This document shows, one piece after another, positions 29,531 to 37,166 of a DNA stretch of 39,904 nt (positions are counted from its first letter, which is position 1; each line of letters opens with the position of its first letter). The stretch is from Bryobacteraceae bacterium (GTDB lineage: Bacteria; Acidobacteriota; Terriglobia; Bryobacterales; Bryobacteraceae). The stretch is from the NCBI GenBank assembly GCA_025062235.1, contig JANXAE010000011.1, positions 1-39,904 of the forward strand. The letters run 5' to 3'. The notes under the pieces are model-generated. The model was not told the DNA's origin and made no database searches. It was given only the letters and a program-made list of their open reading frames with translations. Both the position numbers and the translations under genes were made by a program.

Positions 29531-31240
29531 ATGCTCACCCGGATTCTCATCCGCAATTTCAAGCGGTTCGCCGAGGTCGAGATTCCACTGGGAAACCCTG
29601 TGGTCTTCGTTGGCCCCAACAATTCGGGCAAGAGCACGGCGCTTCAGGCCTTGACATTGTGGCACGTCGGCGTTCAGCGCTGGCTGGAGAAGCGGGGCGA
29701 GGAAGTGCCCGAAAAACGTCCGGGCGTCACCATCAACCGGCGCGACCTGGTCGCGGTTCCCGTGCCCAGCGCGAATCTGTTGTGGCGCGACCTGCACGTG
29801 CGCGAGATGCAGCGCGCCGCAGGCAAACTCAAAACCCAGAACATACGGATCGAGATCGAGGTCGAAGGAGTCACGGGGCTCTCTCCGTGGAAGTGCGGCT
29901 TGGAGTTCGATTACGCGAACGAAGAGTCTATTTACTGCCGTCCTCTACGCTCGGCCGAAGGCCGGATGCCTGTGCCCCGTGAGGCGGGAGAGGTCAAGGT
30001 AGCTTACTTGCCGCCGATGTCCGGACTGGCAAGCCAGGAAGTGAGGCTCGATGTGGGCGCCGTCAACGTCCGCATCGGCGAAGGGCGCACCGCCGAGGTC
30101 CTGCGTAACCTTTGTTACCGACTCGTCTCCGAACCGGCCTTCGCAGGCCGATGGGAGCAGTTGGCGCGGCACATCGGCACGCTTTTTCTGGTCGAATTGC
30201 GCGAACCGAAATACATCCCCGAGCGCGGCGAGATTACGATGGCGTATCGCGAGCAAGGACGGCGGTACGACTTGGACATCTCCGCGGCGGGGCGGGGACT
30301 GCACCAAGTGCTGCTGGTGCTCGCCTACCTTTACGCCAATCCCGGCGCTGTCCTCCTGCTGGACGAACCCGACGCTCACCTCGAGATCCTGCGCCAGCGA
30401 CAAATCTACCGGGTGTTGGTGGAGGTGGCCGCGCAACAGAACAGCCAGGTCATCGCAGCGAGCCACTCCGAGGTGTTGCTCAACGAAGCGGCCGACCGGC
30501 ACCTGGTCGTCGCCTTCGTCGGCAGGCCGCACCCGCTAGCGAACCGGGGCAGTCAGGTTTACAAGGCCCTGCGCAGTTACGGTTTCGAGCACTACTACCA
30601 GGCCGAGACGCAGGGGTGGGTCCTCTATCTGGAAGGTTCGACGGATCTGGCCGTTCTCAGGGCTTTTGCGCGCTTGCTGCACCATCCGGCGGAACAGCAC
30701 TTGGAGAGGCCGTTTGTCCATTACGTCCAGAACCAACCGCAGCGGGCTCGCGATCACTTCTTCGCGCTACGGGAGGCGAAACCGGATCTGGTGGCCGTGG
30801 CTCTCTTCGACAGGCTGGAGACGCGCCCGCGCTCCGAGGACGATCTGACGATGCTGGTGTGGGAGCGCCGCGAGATCGAGAACTATCTGGTTAGTCCGGA
30901 AGCGCTGCTCGCATGGGCCGGGGAAAGCCAGCCTGCGCTGTTCGCAGAGGCCGCGCGGAAGGTCATGCAGGAATGTCTCGACGACCTGATCCCCCGCGTC
31001 GCCTTGTCCGATCGCAGCCATCGCTGGTGGTCGGAGCAGCGGGCCTCGGAGTTTCTCGACGAGCTTTTCCGGGAGTATTTCAAACGCCAGGGCTTGCCCA
31101 ATCTCATGGACAAGAACGACTATCACGAACTCGTACGGTACCTGGATCCTGCGGCGGTGTCCGAAGAGGTCATCGAGAAGCTGGACGCAATCCAGCAGGT
31201 CGCGCAGCGAGCACTACCCGCTGAGTGGGAGCCGGCCTGA
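29531..31240 (+). CDS. AAA ATPase with TOPRIM/DUF4435-like C-terminus (OLD/PARIS-like)
   Basis: 569 residues. The N-terminal SMC/ABC-like ATPase has the P-loop GPNNSGKST (28-36), a signature-like SAAGRGLHQVLLVL near 250, Walker B VLLLDEPDAHLE near 275 and a switch His in ASHSEVLL near 312. From ~360 a second domain begins with VLYLEGSTDLAVLRAFAR (the conserved Glu of TOPRIM-type nucleases). It continues with VALFDRLET and MLVWERREIENYLV, the last like DUF4435. This ATPase-plus-TOPRIM order is that of OLD nucleases and of a fused version of the AriA-AriB pair of the PARIS defence system. Here it is a single gene with no GajB-like helicase, toxin or modification gene beside it. Nuclease activity and a defence role are inferred. 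Confidence 0.8.
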   Translation: MLTRILIRNFKRFAEVEIPLGNPVVFVGPNNSGKSTALQALTLWHVGVQRWLEKRGEEVPEKRPGVTINRRDLVAVPVPSANLLWRDLHVREMQRAAGKLKTQNIRIEIEVEGVTGLSPWKCGLEFDYANEESIYCRPLRSAEGRMPVPREAGEVKVAYLPPMSGLASQEVRLDVGAVNVRIGEGRTAEVLRNLCYRLVSEPAFAGRWEQLARHIGTLFLVELREPKYIPERGEITMAYREQGRRYDLDISAAGRGLHQVLLVLAYLYANPGAVLLLDEPDAHLEILRQRQIYRVLVEVAAQQNSQVIAASHSEVLLNEAADRHLVVAFVGRPHPLANRGSQVYKALRSYGFEHYYQAETQGWVLYLEGSTDLAVLRAFARLLHHPAEQHLERPFVHYVQNQPQRARDHFFALREAKPDLVAVALFDRLETRPRSEDDLTMLVWERREIENYLVSPEALLAWAGESQPALFAEAARKVMQECLDDLIPRVALSDRSHRWWSEQRASEFLDELFREYFKRQGLPNLMDKNDYHELVRYLDPAAVSEEVIEKLDAIQQVAQRALPAEWEPA

Positions 31241-31319
31241 GCGAGGGCCTCGGGTCCCGAACGAGCGGTTGTTGGCGGCCCGGTCTTCGACTGACGCTCA
31301 GCCCGAGTGACGGGGACCT

Positions 31320-33023
31320 TCAGATCAACTCCGCACGCTTCTCGATGGTGATCCTTTCGTTGCCCGCGACGTACTCGGCCTGCATGCGGATGCGGGGCAT
31401 GGCGTCGGTGATGAACTTCTCGGCCACGAGCAGACGCGCCGGATCGCGTTGGGCCTGGTCGAGCAGCAGGTGCACGGCGAGGCAATCGCAGGCCATGTCC
31501 ACCAGGCGGCGCGACATGTAATCCGTGTAGTCGCGATCGTTGAGGGCCTTCAAGTGGGTGACCGACGAGGCCAGTTTCTCGCGGGCCTCGCGGGCGAGCA
31601 GCGCCAGGCGTGCCAGCTCGGGTCGGTAGTCACGCTCGCCCTTGAGCGACAGGTACTGGCTCAACGCCCCGCTGAGGATGCCGCCCAGCGCGCCGATGAC
31701 CTGCAACTGCGTAGTGCCTTCATAGATGGTGGTGATGCGCGCGTCGCGCCAGAGCCGCTCGACGGGGAACTCGCGCATGTAGCCTGCGCCGCCGTGGATC
31801 TGAATGGCGTCGTAGGCCGCGCGCACGGCCATTTCGGAGGCGTAGGCCTTGGCCATGGGAGTCAACACGGAGGTCCAGGAGCTGACTTCCTTGGCGCGTG
31901 TGCGGAGCGCAGGATCGCGCGAGCTCTCCTGGCGGCGTTCGAGGATTCGCCGGAGGTCCATCAGCCGGCTGGCTTCATAGGTAATGGCGCGCGCGGCCTG
32001 GATCTCGGATTTCATACGCGCCAGCATGTCGTAGACCTGGGGGAACTCGATGATGGGCTTGCGAAACTGCACGCGTTTCTCGGCATACTTGCGGGCTTCC
32101 TCGTAGGCGGCCTGGGCGATGCCCACCGCCTGGGCCGCCACAGCCACGCGCGCGCCGTTCATCAGCGACATGACGTAGCGGATCAGACCGAGGCGCCGCT
32201 GGCCGACGAGCACGGCGGGCACGCCGTTGAACTGCAATTCGCAAGTGGGTGAGCCGTGGATGCCGAGCTTGTTCTCGATCCGGCGCACGACCAGCTCCGG
32301 ACATCGTTCCACCAGGAACATGCTCAGCCCGCGTCCGTCCACGCTGCCTTCTTCGGAGCGGGCGAGCACCAGGCTGACCTCCGCGCAGCCGTTGGTGATG
32401 AAGCGCTTGACACCATACAGCCGCCAGGTGCCGTCGGGCTGCTCGACGGCTTTCAGCCGGACAGATTGCAGGTCGGAGCCAGCCTCGGGTTCGGTGAGGA
32501 TCATGGCGCCGGTGACCTCGCCGCGCGCGAACAGCGGCAGGTACTTTTCTTTGAGCGGCTCGTCGGCGAACTCGTAGATCGTCTCGGCGATGTCCTGCAG
32601 GCCGAACAGGTTCATGAGGCTGGCGTCGGCCTGCGAGATCATCTCGGTGGCCATGGTGTAGAGCACGCCGGGGAAGTTCAGTCCGCCATAGCGGCGCGGC
32701 AGCGTGAAAGCCATCAGACCGGCTTGCCTGAGGACCTTCAGCGCGCGCTCGGTGCCGGCCGCGTAGCGCACCTTGCCGTCCTCGAAGTGAGCGCCTTCGC
32801 GGTCCACCTCGGCCGCCAGCGGTGCGATCTCCTGCGCGGCAATCGCGCCGAGCATCTCGAGCACGGCCCGGTATCCTTCCCGTGCGTCCTCGTAGGAGGC
32901 AGGCGCGTCGTCGTAGTGGCCGGCCTGCGTGTAGCCTTCTTCCAGCGCCTCGACGATCTCCTCCAGATCCAGGTGCTCGAAGTGCCACTGGATGTCGGGA
33001 TTGTCGGTGAAGTAGTTCTCCAC
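31320..33023 (-). CDS. Acyl-CoA dehydrogenase
   Basis: 567 residues, GTG start with AGGAGG overlapping the etfA stop. FAD-dependent oxidation of acyl-CoA to enoyl-CoA. The order of motifs is normal: GLMAFTLPRRYGGLNFPG, MILTEPEAGSDLQSV (substrate and FAD loop), KRFITNGCAEV, the RVQFRKPIIEFP helix and IHGGAGYMREFPVERLWRDA. The catalytic base is Glu435 (TIYEGTTQLQ). The protein is longer than the 380-residue type owing to an N-terminal extension and a ~110-residue C-terminal domain, as in the larger bacterial group. The etfB and etfA genes directly precede it, so its electrons go to (or come from) that flavoprotein. Chain-length specificity cannot be read. Confidence 0.93.
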   Translation of the reverse strand: MENYFTDNPDIQWHFEHLDLEEIVEALEEGYTQAGHYDDAPASYEDAREGYRAVLEMLGAIAAQEIAPLAAEVDREGAHFEDGKVRYAAGTERALKVLRQAGLMAFTLPRRYGGLNFPGVLYTMATEMISQADASLMNLFGLQDIAETIYEFADEPLKEKYLPLFARGEVTGAMILTEPEAGSDLQSVRLKAVEQPDGTWRLYGVKRFITNGCAEVSLVLARSEEGSVDGRGLSMFLVERCPELVVRRIENKLGIHGSPTCELQFNGVPAVLVGQRRLGLIRYVMSLMNGARVAVAAQAVGIAQAAYEEARKYAEKRVQFRKPIIEFPQVYDMLARMKSEIQAARAITYEASRLMDLRRILERRQESSRDPALRTRAKEVSSWTSVLTPMAKAYASEMAVRAAYDAIQIHGGAGYMREFPVERLWRDARITTIYEGTTQLQVIGALGGILSGALSQYLSLKGERDYRPELARLALLAREAREKLASSVTHLKALNDRDYTDYMSRRLVDMACDCLAVHLLLDQAQRDPARLLVAEKFITDAMPRIRMQAEYVAGNERITIEKRAELI

Positions 33024-33034
33024 GATCCAGCCTC

Positions 33035-34048
33035 CTAGAGCTTGCCCCGCAGCGCCTTGATCAGGCGCGGAATGACCTCGCGCACGTCGCCCACGATGCC
33101 GTAATGTGCCACGCTGAAGATGGGCGCCTCGGGGTCAATGTTGATGGCCAGGATCTTGGCGGATTCCTCCATTCCGGCGCGGTGCTGTACGGCCCCGGAG
33201 ATGCCGCATGCGATATACAGCTTGGGACGGACGGTCGTGCCGGTCTGTCCGATCTGATGATCGGCATGGATGAAACCCGCATCCACGGCGGCGCGCGAGG
33301 CGCCCACCGCCGCCCCGAGCACGCCCGCGAGCTCGTGGATCAAACCGAAATTTTCCTTGGAGCCCATGCCGTAGCCGCCGGCCACGATGATGGCAGCCGA
33401 ACGCAGGTCCACGCGCCGCGGGTGCGTGCGGCGCTCCAGGATGCGGACCTTGAAGTCGGCCGGGTCGGGGTTCACCGGGACCTCGACGTAGGTTCCGTTC
33501 CGGCCTTCCACCGGTTCGGGCACGCGCATGACTCCTTCCCGCACGGTCGCCATCTCGGGGAGGTGATCCGGGCTGACGATGGTGGCGATGATATTGCCTC
33601 CCCAAGCCGGCCGGATTTGCAGCAACTTGTTCTCGTAGACGCGGCCGCCGGACTCGTAGGAACCGATCTGCAAGTCCGTGCAGTCGGCGGTGAGTCCGGT
33701 CTTCAAGGCAGAGGCCACCCGCGGCGCCAAGTCGCGACCGAGTGGGGTTGCGCCGTAAAGGACGATTTCGGGCCTGCGCTCTCGGATCAGGTTGGTGAGC
33801 ACTCGGGCGTACGGCAGCGTCGTGTACTCGGCCAGGCACTCGTGGTCGGCGCCGTAGACGATATCGGCGCCGTGGGCGAACAGCCGGTCGGCAAGACTGC
33901 GAATGCGGTGCCCGATCAGTACCGAGGACAGCGGCACTCCCAGGGCTCGCGCCAGCTCGCGGCCCTTGCCCAGCAGCTCGAGGGAGACACCGGCGATCTG
34001 CCCGTCCTCGATCTCAGCGAAGGTCCAGACTTCACCGTGCTGCGCCAT
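33035..34048 (-). CDS. etfA: Electron transfer flavoprotein alpha subunit
   Basis: 337 residues. Alpha subunit of the FAD-containing heterodimer that exchanges electrons with the acyl-CoA dehydrogenase encoded next. The C-terminal FAD domain carries the family signature: VAGGYGMGSKENFGLIHEL, GASRAAVDAGFIHADHQIGQTG, PKLYIACGISGAVQH and AINIDPEAPIFSVAHYGIVGD. The N-terminal Rossmann-like part (TPLGRDLAPRVASAL, GLTADCTDL) pairs with EtfB. GGGAGGTGA precedes the ATG. It lies 27 nt behind etfB, so the genes are an operon etfB-etfA-acd. No extra ferredoxin domain is present. Confidence 0.95.
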   Translation of the reverse strand: MAQHGEVWTFAEIEDGQIAGVSLELLGKGRELARALGVPLSSVLIGHRIRSLADRLFAHGADIVYGADHECLAEYTTLPYARVLTNLIRERRPEIVLYGATPLGRDLAPRVASALKTGLTADCTDLQIGSYESGGRVYENKLLQIRPAWGGNIIATIVSPDHLPEMATVREGVMRVPEPVEGRNGTYVEVPVNPDPADFKVRILERRTHPRRVDLRSAAIIVAGGYGMGSKENFGLIHELAGVLGAAVGASRAAVDAGFIHADHQIGQTGTTVRPKLYIACGISGAVQHRAGMEESAKILAINIDPEAPIFSVAHYGIVGDVREVIPRLIKALRGKL

Positions 34049-34075
34049 GGATTGCAGTCACCTCCCGGCCGGGGG

Positions 34076-34960
34076 TTACCCGAATGTCCTTTCCTCGATC
34101 AACTCGCCGACCAGCTCCTTGATGCCCTTGTCGTCGGGCGGGAAGAAGCGCAGGCTCCGGCCCTTGAGCACCACGCTGTCCACCTTCTTGACCTTGGTGG
34201 GCGAGCCGCCCAGGCCGATGCGCGACAAGTCCGCCTGGATCTCCTCAGCACCCCAGGTCTCGATGTAAAGGCCGCGCGCTTTCAGATCGGCCAGCACCTG
34301 GTGCACTTCGGCGCGGCGGCGGCGGGCTTCGGCCTCCAGCTCGAAGCCGCAACGCGCGTGGCGGTATTTGAGCAGGCGCCGGGCGTTAGGCCAGCGCGGG
34401 CGGTTCGCCGTGCGCGGCACCGTGATCAACAGGGGCAACTCGGCCTCCACGATTTCCTCGCGGCGGCCCAGATCGCGCCGCAGCCGCATCCTGCCATTGC
34501 TCATTTCGATGGCCTCGACGACGTAGGTAACCTGCGGGATGCCCAGTTTCTCGGCGACCTGGGGCGGCACCTGCGCGGTGTCGCCGTCAATGGCCTGCCG
34601 GCCGCAGGCGATCAGGTCGAAGGGCATCAGATGGGTGGTGATGGCCTGTGCGATGGTGTACGAGGTGGCTAGCGTGTCGGCGCCGGCGAAGCGCCGGTCG
34701 CTCAGCAAGATCACGCGATCGGCTCCGCGGCAGAGCGCATCGCGCAGGATGTCGGCGGCTCGCGGCGGTCCCATCGTGATCACGATCACTTCCCCGCCAT
34801 AGCGATCCTTCAGATCGAGCGCCATTTCGAGCGCGTTCAGATCCTCGGGATTGAAAACCGCGGCCAGGGCCGCGCGGTTCAGCGTGCCGTCGGGCTTCAT
34901 GACCTCGCCCGTCACATTCTTGGTATCCGGCACCTGCTTGGCAAGGACGACAATCCTCAC
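34076..34960 (-). CDS. etfB: Electron transfer flavoprotein beta subunit
   Basis: 294 residues, GTG start with GGAG 5 nt upstream. It opens with RIVVLAKQVPDTKNVTG and has INPED-like VFNPEDLNALEMALDLKD, VIVITMGPPRAADILRDAL, ADRVILLSDRRFAGADTLATSYT and the LIACGRQAIDGDTAQVPPQVAE block that binds AMP or a second FAD. The LSD-RRFAGADTLATS segment and the ~290-residue length resemble the beta subunits of electron-bifurcating ETFs rather than the ~255-residue mitochondrial type. The difference is suggestive only. It is the first gene of the operon and faces a 457-bp upstream gap. Confidence 0.95.
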   Translation of the reverse strand: MRIVVLAKQVPDTKNVTGEVMKPDGTLNRAALAAVFNPEDLNALEMALDLKDRYGGEVIVITMGPPRAADILRDALCRGADRVILLSDRRFAGADTLATSYTIAQAITTHLMPFDLIACGRQAIDGDTAQVPPQVAEKLGIPQVTYVVEAIEMSNGRMRLRRDLGRREEIVEAELPLLITVPRTANRPRWPNARRLLKYRHARCGFELEAEARRRRAEVHQVLADLKARGLYIETWGAEEIQADLSRIGLGGSPTKVKKVDSVVLKGRSLRFFPPDDKGIKELVGELIEERTFG

Positions 34961-35368
34961 GGCCGCTCCGTTGGCTCCTTGTTTGAACCGGCGCGGCGCA
35001 TGCCCGCCGGTGAGTTCTCAGGCAAGAAACCCAAGCTAGCAGATGGCGCGCGCACGCCGCAAGGACGGAGCCTCCGTACCGCGGCGGCGCGCAACTGGCC
35101 GGCAAACCGCGCAGAAGCCGCCCCTTGCCGCTGGCCGCCCAGCTTGCCTTCCGCGGACGCGCGAACCGGCGCGAGTTCCTCGCTCTTCCCCGGCGGCGGT
35201 CGGGACCTGGGAGCCAAGCCCCCTTGGCCTCTCCCTTGAGCGACGTTCCTGCCTGCTGGTGCAGGCCGGTTGCACAGGCGGCGAGCGCCTTGGGAACCTG
35301 GACCGGGCGAATCGAAAAGCGCTTCGTCGGGGCGGTTGCCGCCGCGCGCGGTTCGGTCGAAATAGGGG
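34961..35368. other. Gap between etfB and the kinase gene without a defensible gene
   Basis: 408 bp of GC-rich DNA before the kinase promoter. Open frames on both strands here are Arg- and Pro-rich, have no domain and no good ribosome binding site, so I do not call them. Visible structure is limited to a 13-bp palindrome ACGGAG-C-CTCCGT (35065-35077) and an AAGCGCTT palindrome farther on. A TAGCTT near 35032-35037 on the minus strand might be part of an etfB promoter. No tRNA-like or riboswitch-like fold was recognised. Confidence 0.4.
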
Positions 35369-35397
35369 TTTACTAGCGGTCGGTCCGGGCGCATAAT
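35369..35397 (+). promoter_or_regulatory. Promoter of the serine/threonine kinase gene
   Basis: TTTACT (35369-35374) and CATAAT (35392-35397) are spaced by exactly 17 bp. The predicted start is near 35404, followed by GGGAG (35408-35412) 5 nt before the ATG at 35418, so the leader is only about 14 nt. Confidence 0.55.
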
Positions 35398-35417
35398 CGG
35401 AGAAGCCGGGAGCAGCC

Positions 35418-37118
35418 ATGAGCTTTCGAGTGGGGGATCGAGTAGGCGACTACGAAGTCATCGGAGTCCTGGGGACGGGGGGCATGGGCCTGGTTTACAA
35501 GGTGCGCAACCTGATCTCGGAGCGCGTGGAAGCCATGAAGGTGCTGCTGCCGAACCTCGAGCAAGATCCGGCGCTCGCCGATCGCTTCCTGCGCGAGATC
35601 AAGGTTCTGGCCGCACTGGACCACCCGAACATCGCGTCATTGCGTACCGCCTTCCGCAGCGGAAGCCAGCTCGTGATGGTGATGGAATTCATCGAGGGCG
35701 TCAGCTTGGACCAGCGACTGCGAGAGGGCCCCATTCCCATTGGAGAAGCGATCCGTTACTTCTGCCAAGCCCTGGACGCCCTGGACTACGCGCACTCGCG
35801 CGGCGTCATTCACCGCGACATCAAGCCCGCCAACATTATGGTGACGCGCGCGGGCGTGGTCAAGCTCATGGACTTCGGGATTGCCAAGGCGGCCGGCGAT
35901 CGCCAGTTGACTCGCACCGGAACCACGATGGGGTCGCTGTATTACATGTCGCCCGAACAGGTTACTGGCGCGCCGCTGGACGTGCGCTCTGACGTTTACT
36001 CGATGGGCGTGACGCTCTACGAAGTGCTGACGGGCACGCGACCCTTCCAAGGCGACAGCGAATTCAGCGTCATGGCAGCGCATCTGGAAGGCCGGGCGCT
36101 GCCGCCTATCGAGGTCAACCCGTTGCTGGGTCCGCTGCTGAACGACATCGTCATGACTGCGATCGCAAAGGATCCGGCCAGACGCTTCCAATCGGCCCGG
36201 GCCTTCCGGACGGCGCTCGAGCAGGCCGCTCAATCGCCGGGCTTCGCAGCGCCGTTGCTGTCGGCTAGCGGCCAGGTGGCCGCGGCTGCGCCACGATTGA
36301 GCGAGGCGGGGCTAGCGGCTCCGCCCGGGGCGGGGCTGTCAGCCCCACCGCCGGCGGTTTCGCCTGGAGCGCCTGAGATCCCGGTTGCGGCTCCGCCGGG
36401 CGTGGCCGCGGCGGCCCGAACGACGCGTTCGCGGCGTGGGCTGTACCTGGTGCTCGGCGTCGTGATCGGCCTTACGGTTTTGGCCCTGGCAGCGATGCAG
36501 TTGCCACGCTGGTTGCCGACACGTGCGGAGAACTCCTCGGTCGAGGAGTCCGCTGCGCGGATGAACGAGGGCAGCGAGACGGCGAGCCAGCCTGTTCCGG
36601 ACAAGCAGCTTCGAGATGCGCAGACCGAGCAGCCCACCTCTGGCACGCCGCGCGCCTTGCCGGCTGAAGCCGCCGGGCCCGCGCAGATCCCGAGCGGAGC
36701 GGCGCCGCGGCCTCCCGCATCCCGATCGGTTCCTCCGGCCGCTGAGGTAGGCCCGACCGGCTCGCGTGAGCCCGTGGCGGCGCCCAGTCCCTCGGTGCGG
36801 CAAGAGGCGGTGTCGGCTCCGGCCGTCGAAAGTCGCGAGGTTGCCGCGCCCCAGGCGCTCCAGAGGCTGCAGGATCGCATGGTCGTGCTCGCCTCGCGAG
36901 CGGGTGCGGTGCGCGCCACGCTGGAGAACTTGCAGCGCCAGCAAGCCGCGATGGGCCTGGGCTTGCGGGGGGATATGACCGCAGCCTGGAAGCGGATGGA
37001 GCACTACATGGATCAAGCCGAGGCGGCGCTGAGCAAGGGTGACGTGGCCGCAGCCGAGCGGCACATGGACGCAGCCGAGAAGGAGATCGAGCGGCTCGAG
37101 GCTTTCCTGGGCCGGTGA
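35418..37118 (+). CDS. Membrane-anchored Hanks-type serine/threonine protein kinase
   Basis: 566 residues. The kinase domain (~12-275) is complete: glycine loop GTGGMGLVYK (19-28), Lys41 (VEAMKVLL), catalytic loop HRDIKPANIM (His132, Asp134), DFG at Asp152, and an activation segment with TRTGTTMGSLYYMSPEQ. A Pro/Ala-rich linker (~285-335) follows, a single membrane helix (~341-361), then a low-complexity outer segment and a helical end (~475-566) with repeated AERHMDAAEKEIERLE-type coiled-coil features. It lacks PASTA domains, so the external signal is not muropeptide by analogy. Similar PrkC/Pkn kinases are numerous in Acidobacteria. It has its own promoter and a terminator-like hairpin at the end. 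Confidence 0.92.
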   Translation: MSFRVGDRVGDYEVIGVLGTGGMGLVYKVRNLISERVEAMKVLLPNLEQDPALADRFLREIKVLAALDHPNIASLRTAFRSGSQLVMVMEFIEGVSLDQRLREGPIPIGEAIRYFCQALDALDYAHSRGVIHRDIKPANIMVTRAGVVKLMDFGIAKAAGDRQLTRTGTTMGSLYYMSPEQVTGAPLDVRSDVYSMGVTLYEVLTGTRPFQGDSEFSVMAAHLEGRALPPIEVNPLLGPLLNDIVMTAIAKDPARRFQSARAFRTALEQAAQSPGFAAPLLSASGQVAAAAPRLSEAGLAAPPGAGLSAPPPAVSPGAPEIPVAAPPGVAAAARTTRSRRGLYLVLGVVIGLTVLALAAMQLPRWLPTRAENSSVEESAARMNEGSETASQPVPDKQLRDAQTEQPTSGTPRALPAEAAGPAQIPSGAAPRPPASRSVPPAAEVGPTGSREPVAAPSPSVRQEAVSAPAVESREVAAPQALQRLQDRMVVLASRAGAVRATLENLQRQQAAMGLGLRGDMTAAWKRMEHYMDQAEAALSKGDVAAAERHMDAAEKEIERLEAFLGR

Positions 37119-37140
37119 AGGCTGCCCCGGGGCCTCTTCT

Positions 37141-37166
37141 TGAGGCCGCCTGGCGGCCTCAGTTTT
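37141..37166 (+). terminator. Intrinsic-type terminator after the kinase gene
   Basis: TGAGGCCGC (37141-37149) and GCGGCCTCA (37153-37161) make a perfect 9-bp GC-rich stem with a 3-nt loop, followed by GTTTT (37162-37166). On the plus strand this is a short but acceptable intrinsic terminator for the kinase gene. On the minus strand it starts at the purA stop and lacks a T-run. A competing stem GGCCTC (37131-37136) with GAGGCC (37142-37147) shares its left arm. Confidence 0.6.

Noticed and set aside
34957-35394. Small open frames on both strands in the etfB - kinase gap
   Set aside because: Arg- and Pro-rich, no domain, no ribosome binding site, and they overlap each other and the kinase promoter.
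36300-36360. GGGGCTG-T-CAGCCCC hairpin and GC-rich repeats in the kinase gene
   Set aside because: They lie in the Pro/Ala-rich linker, where repeated GCC, GCG and CCG codons create such repeats.
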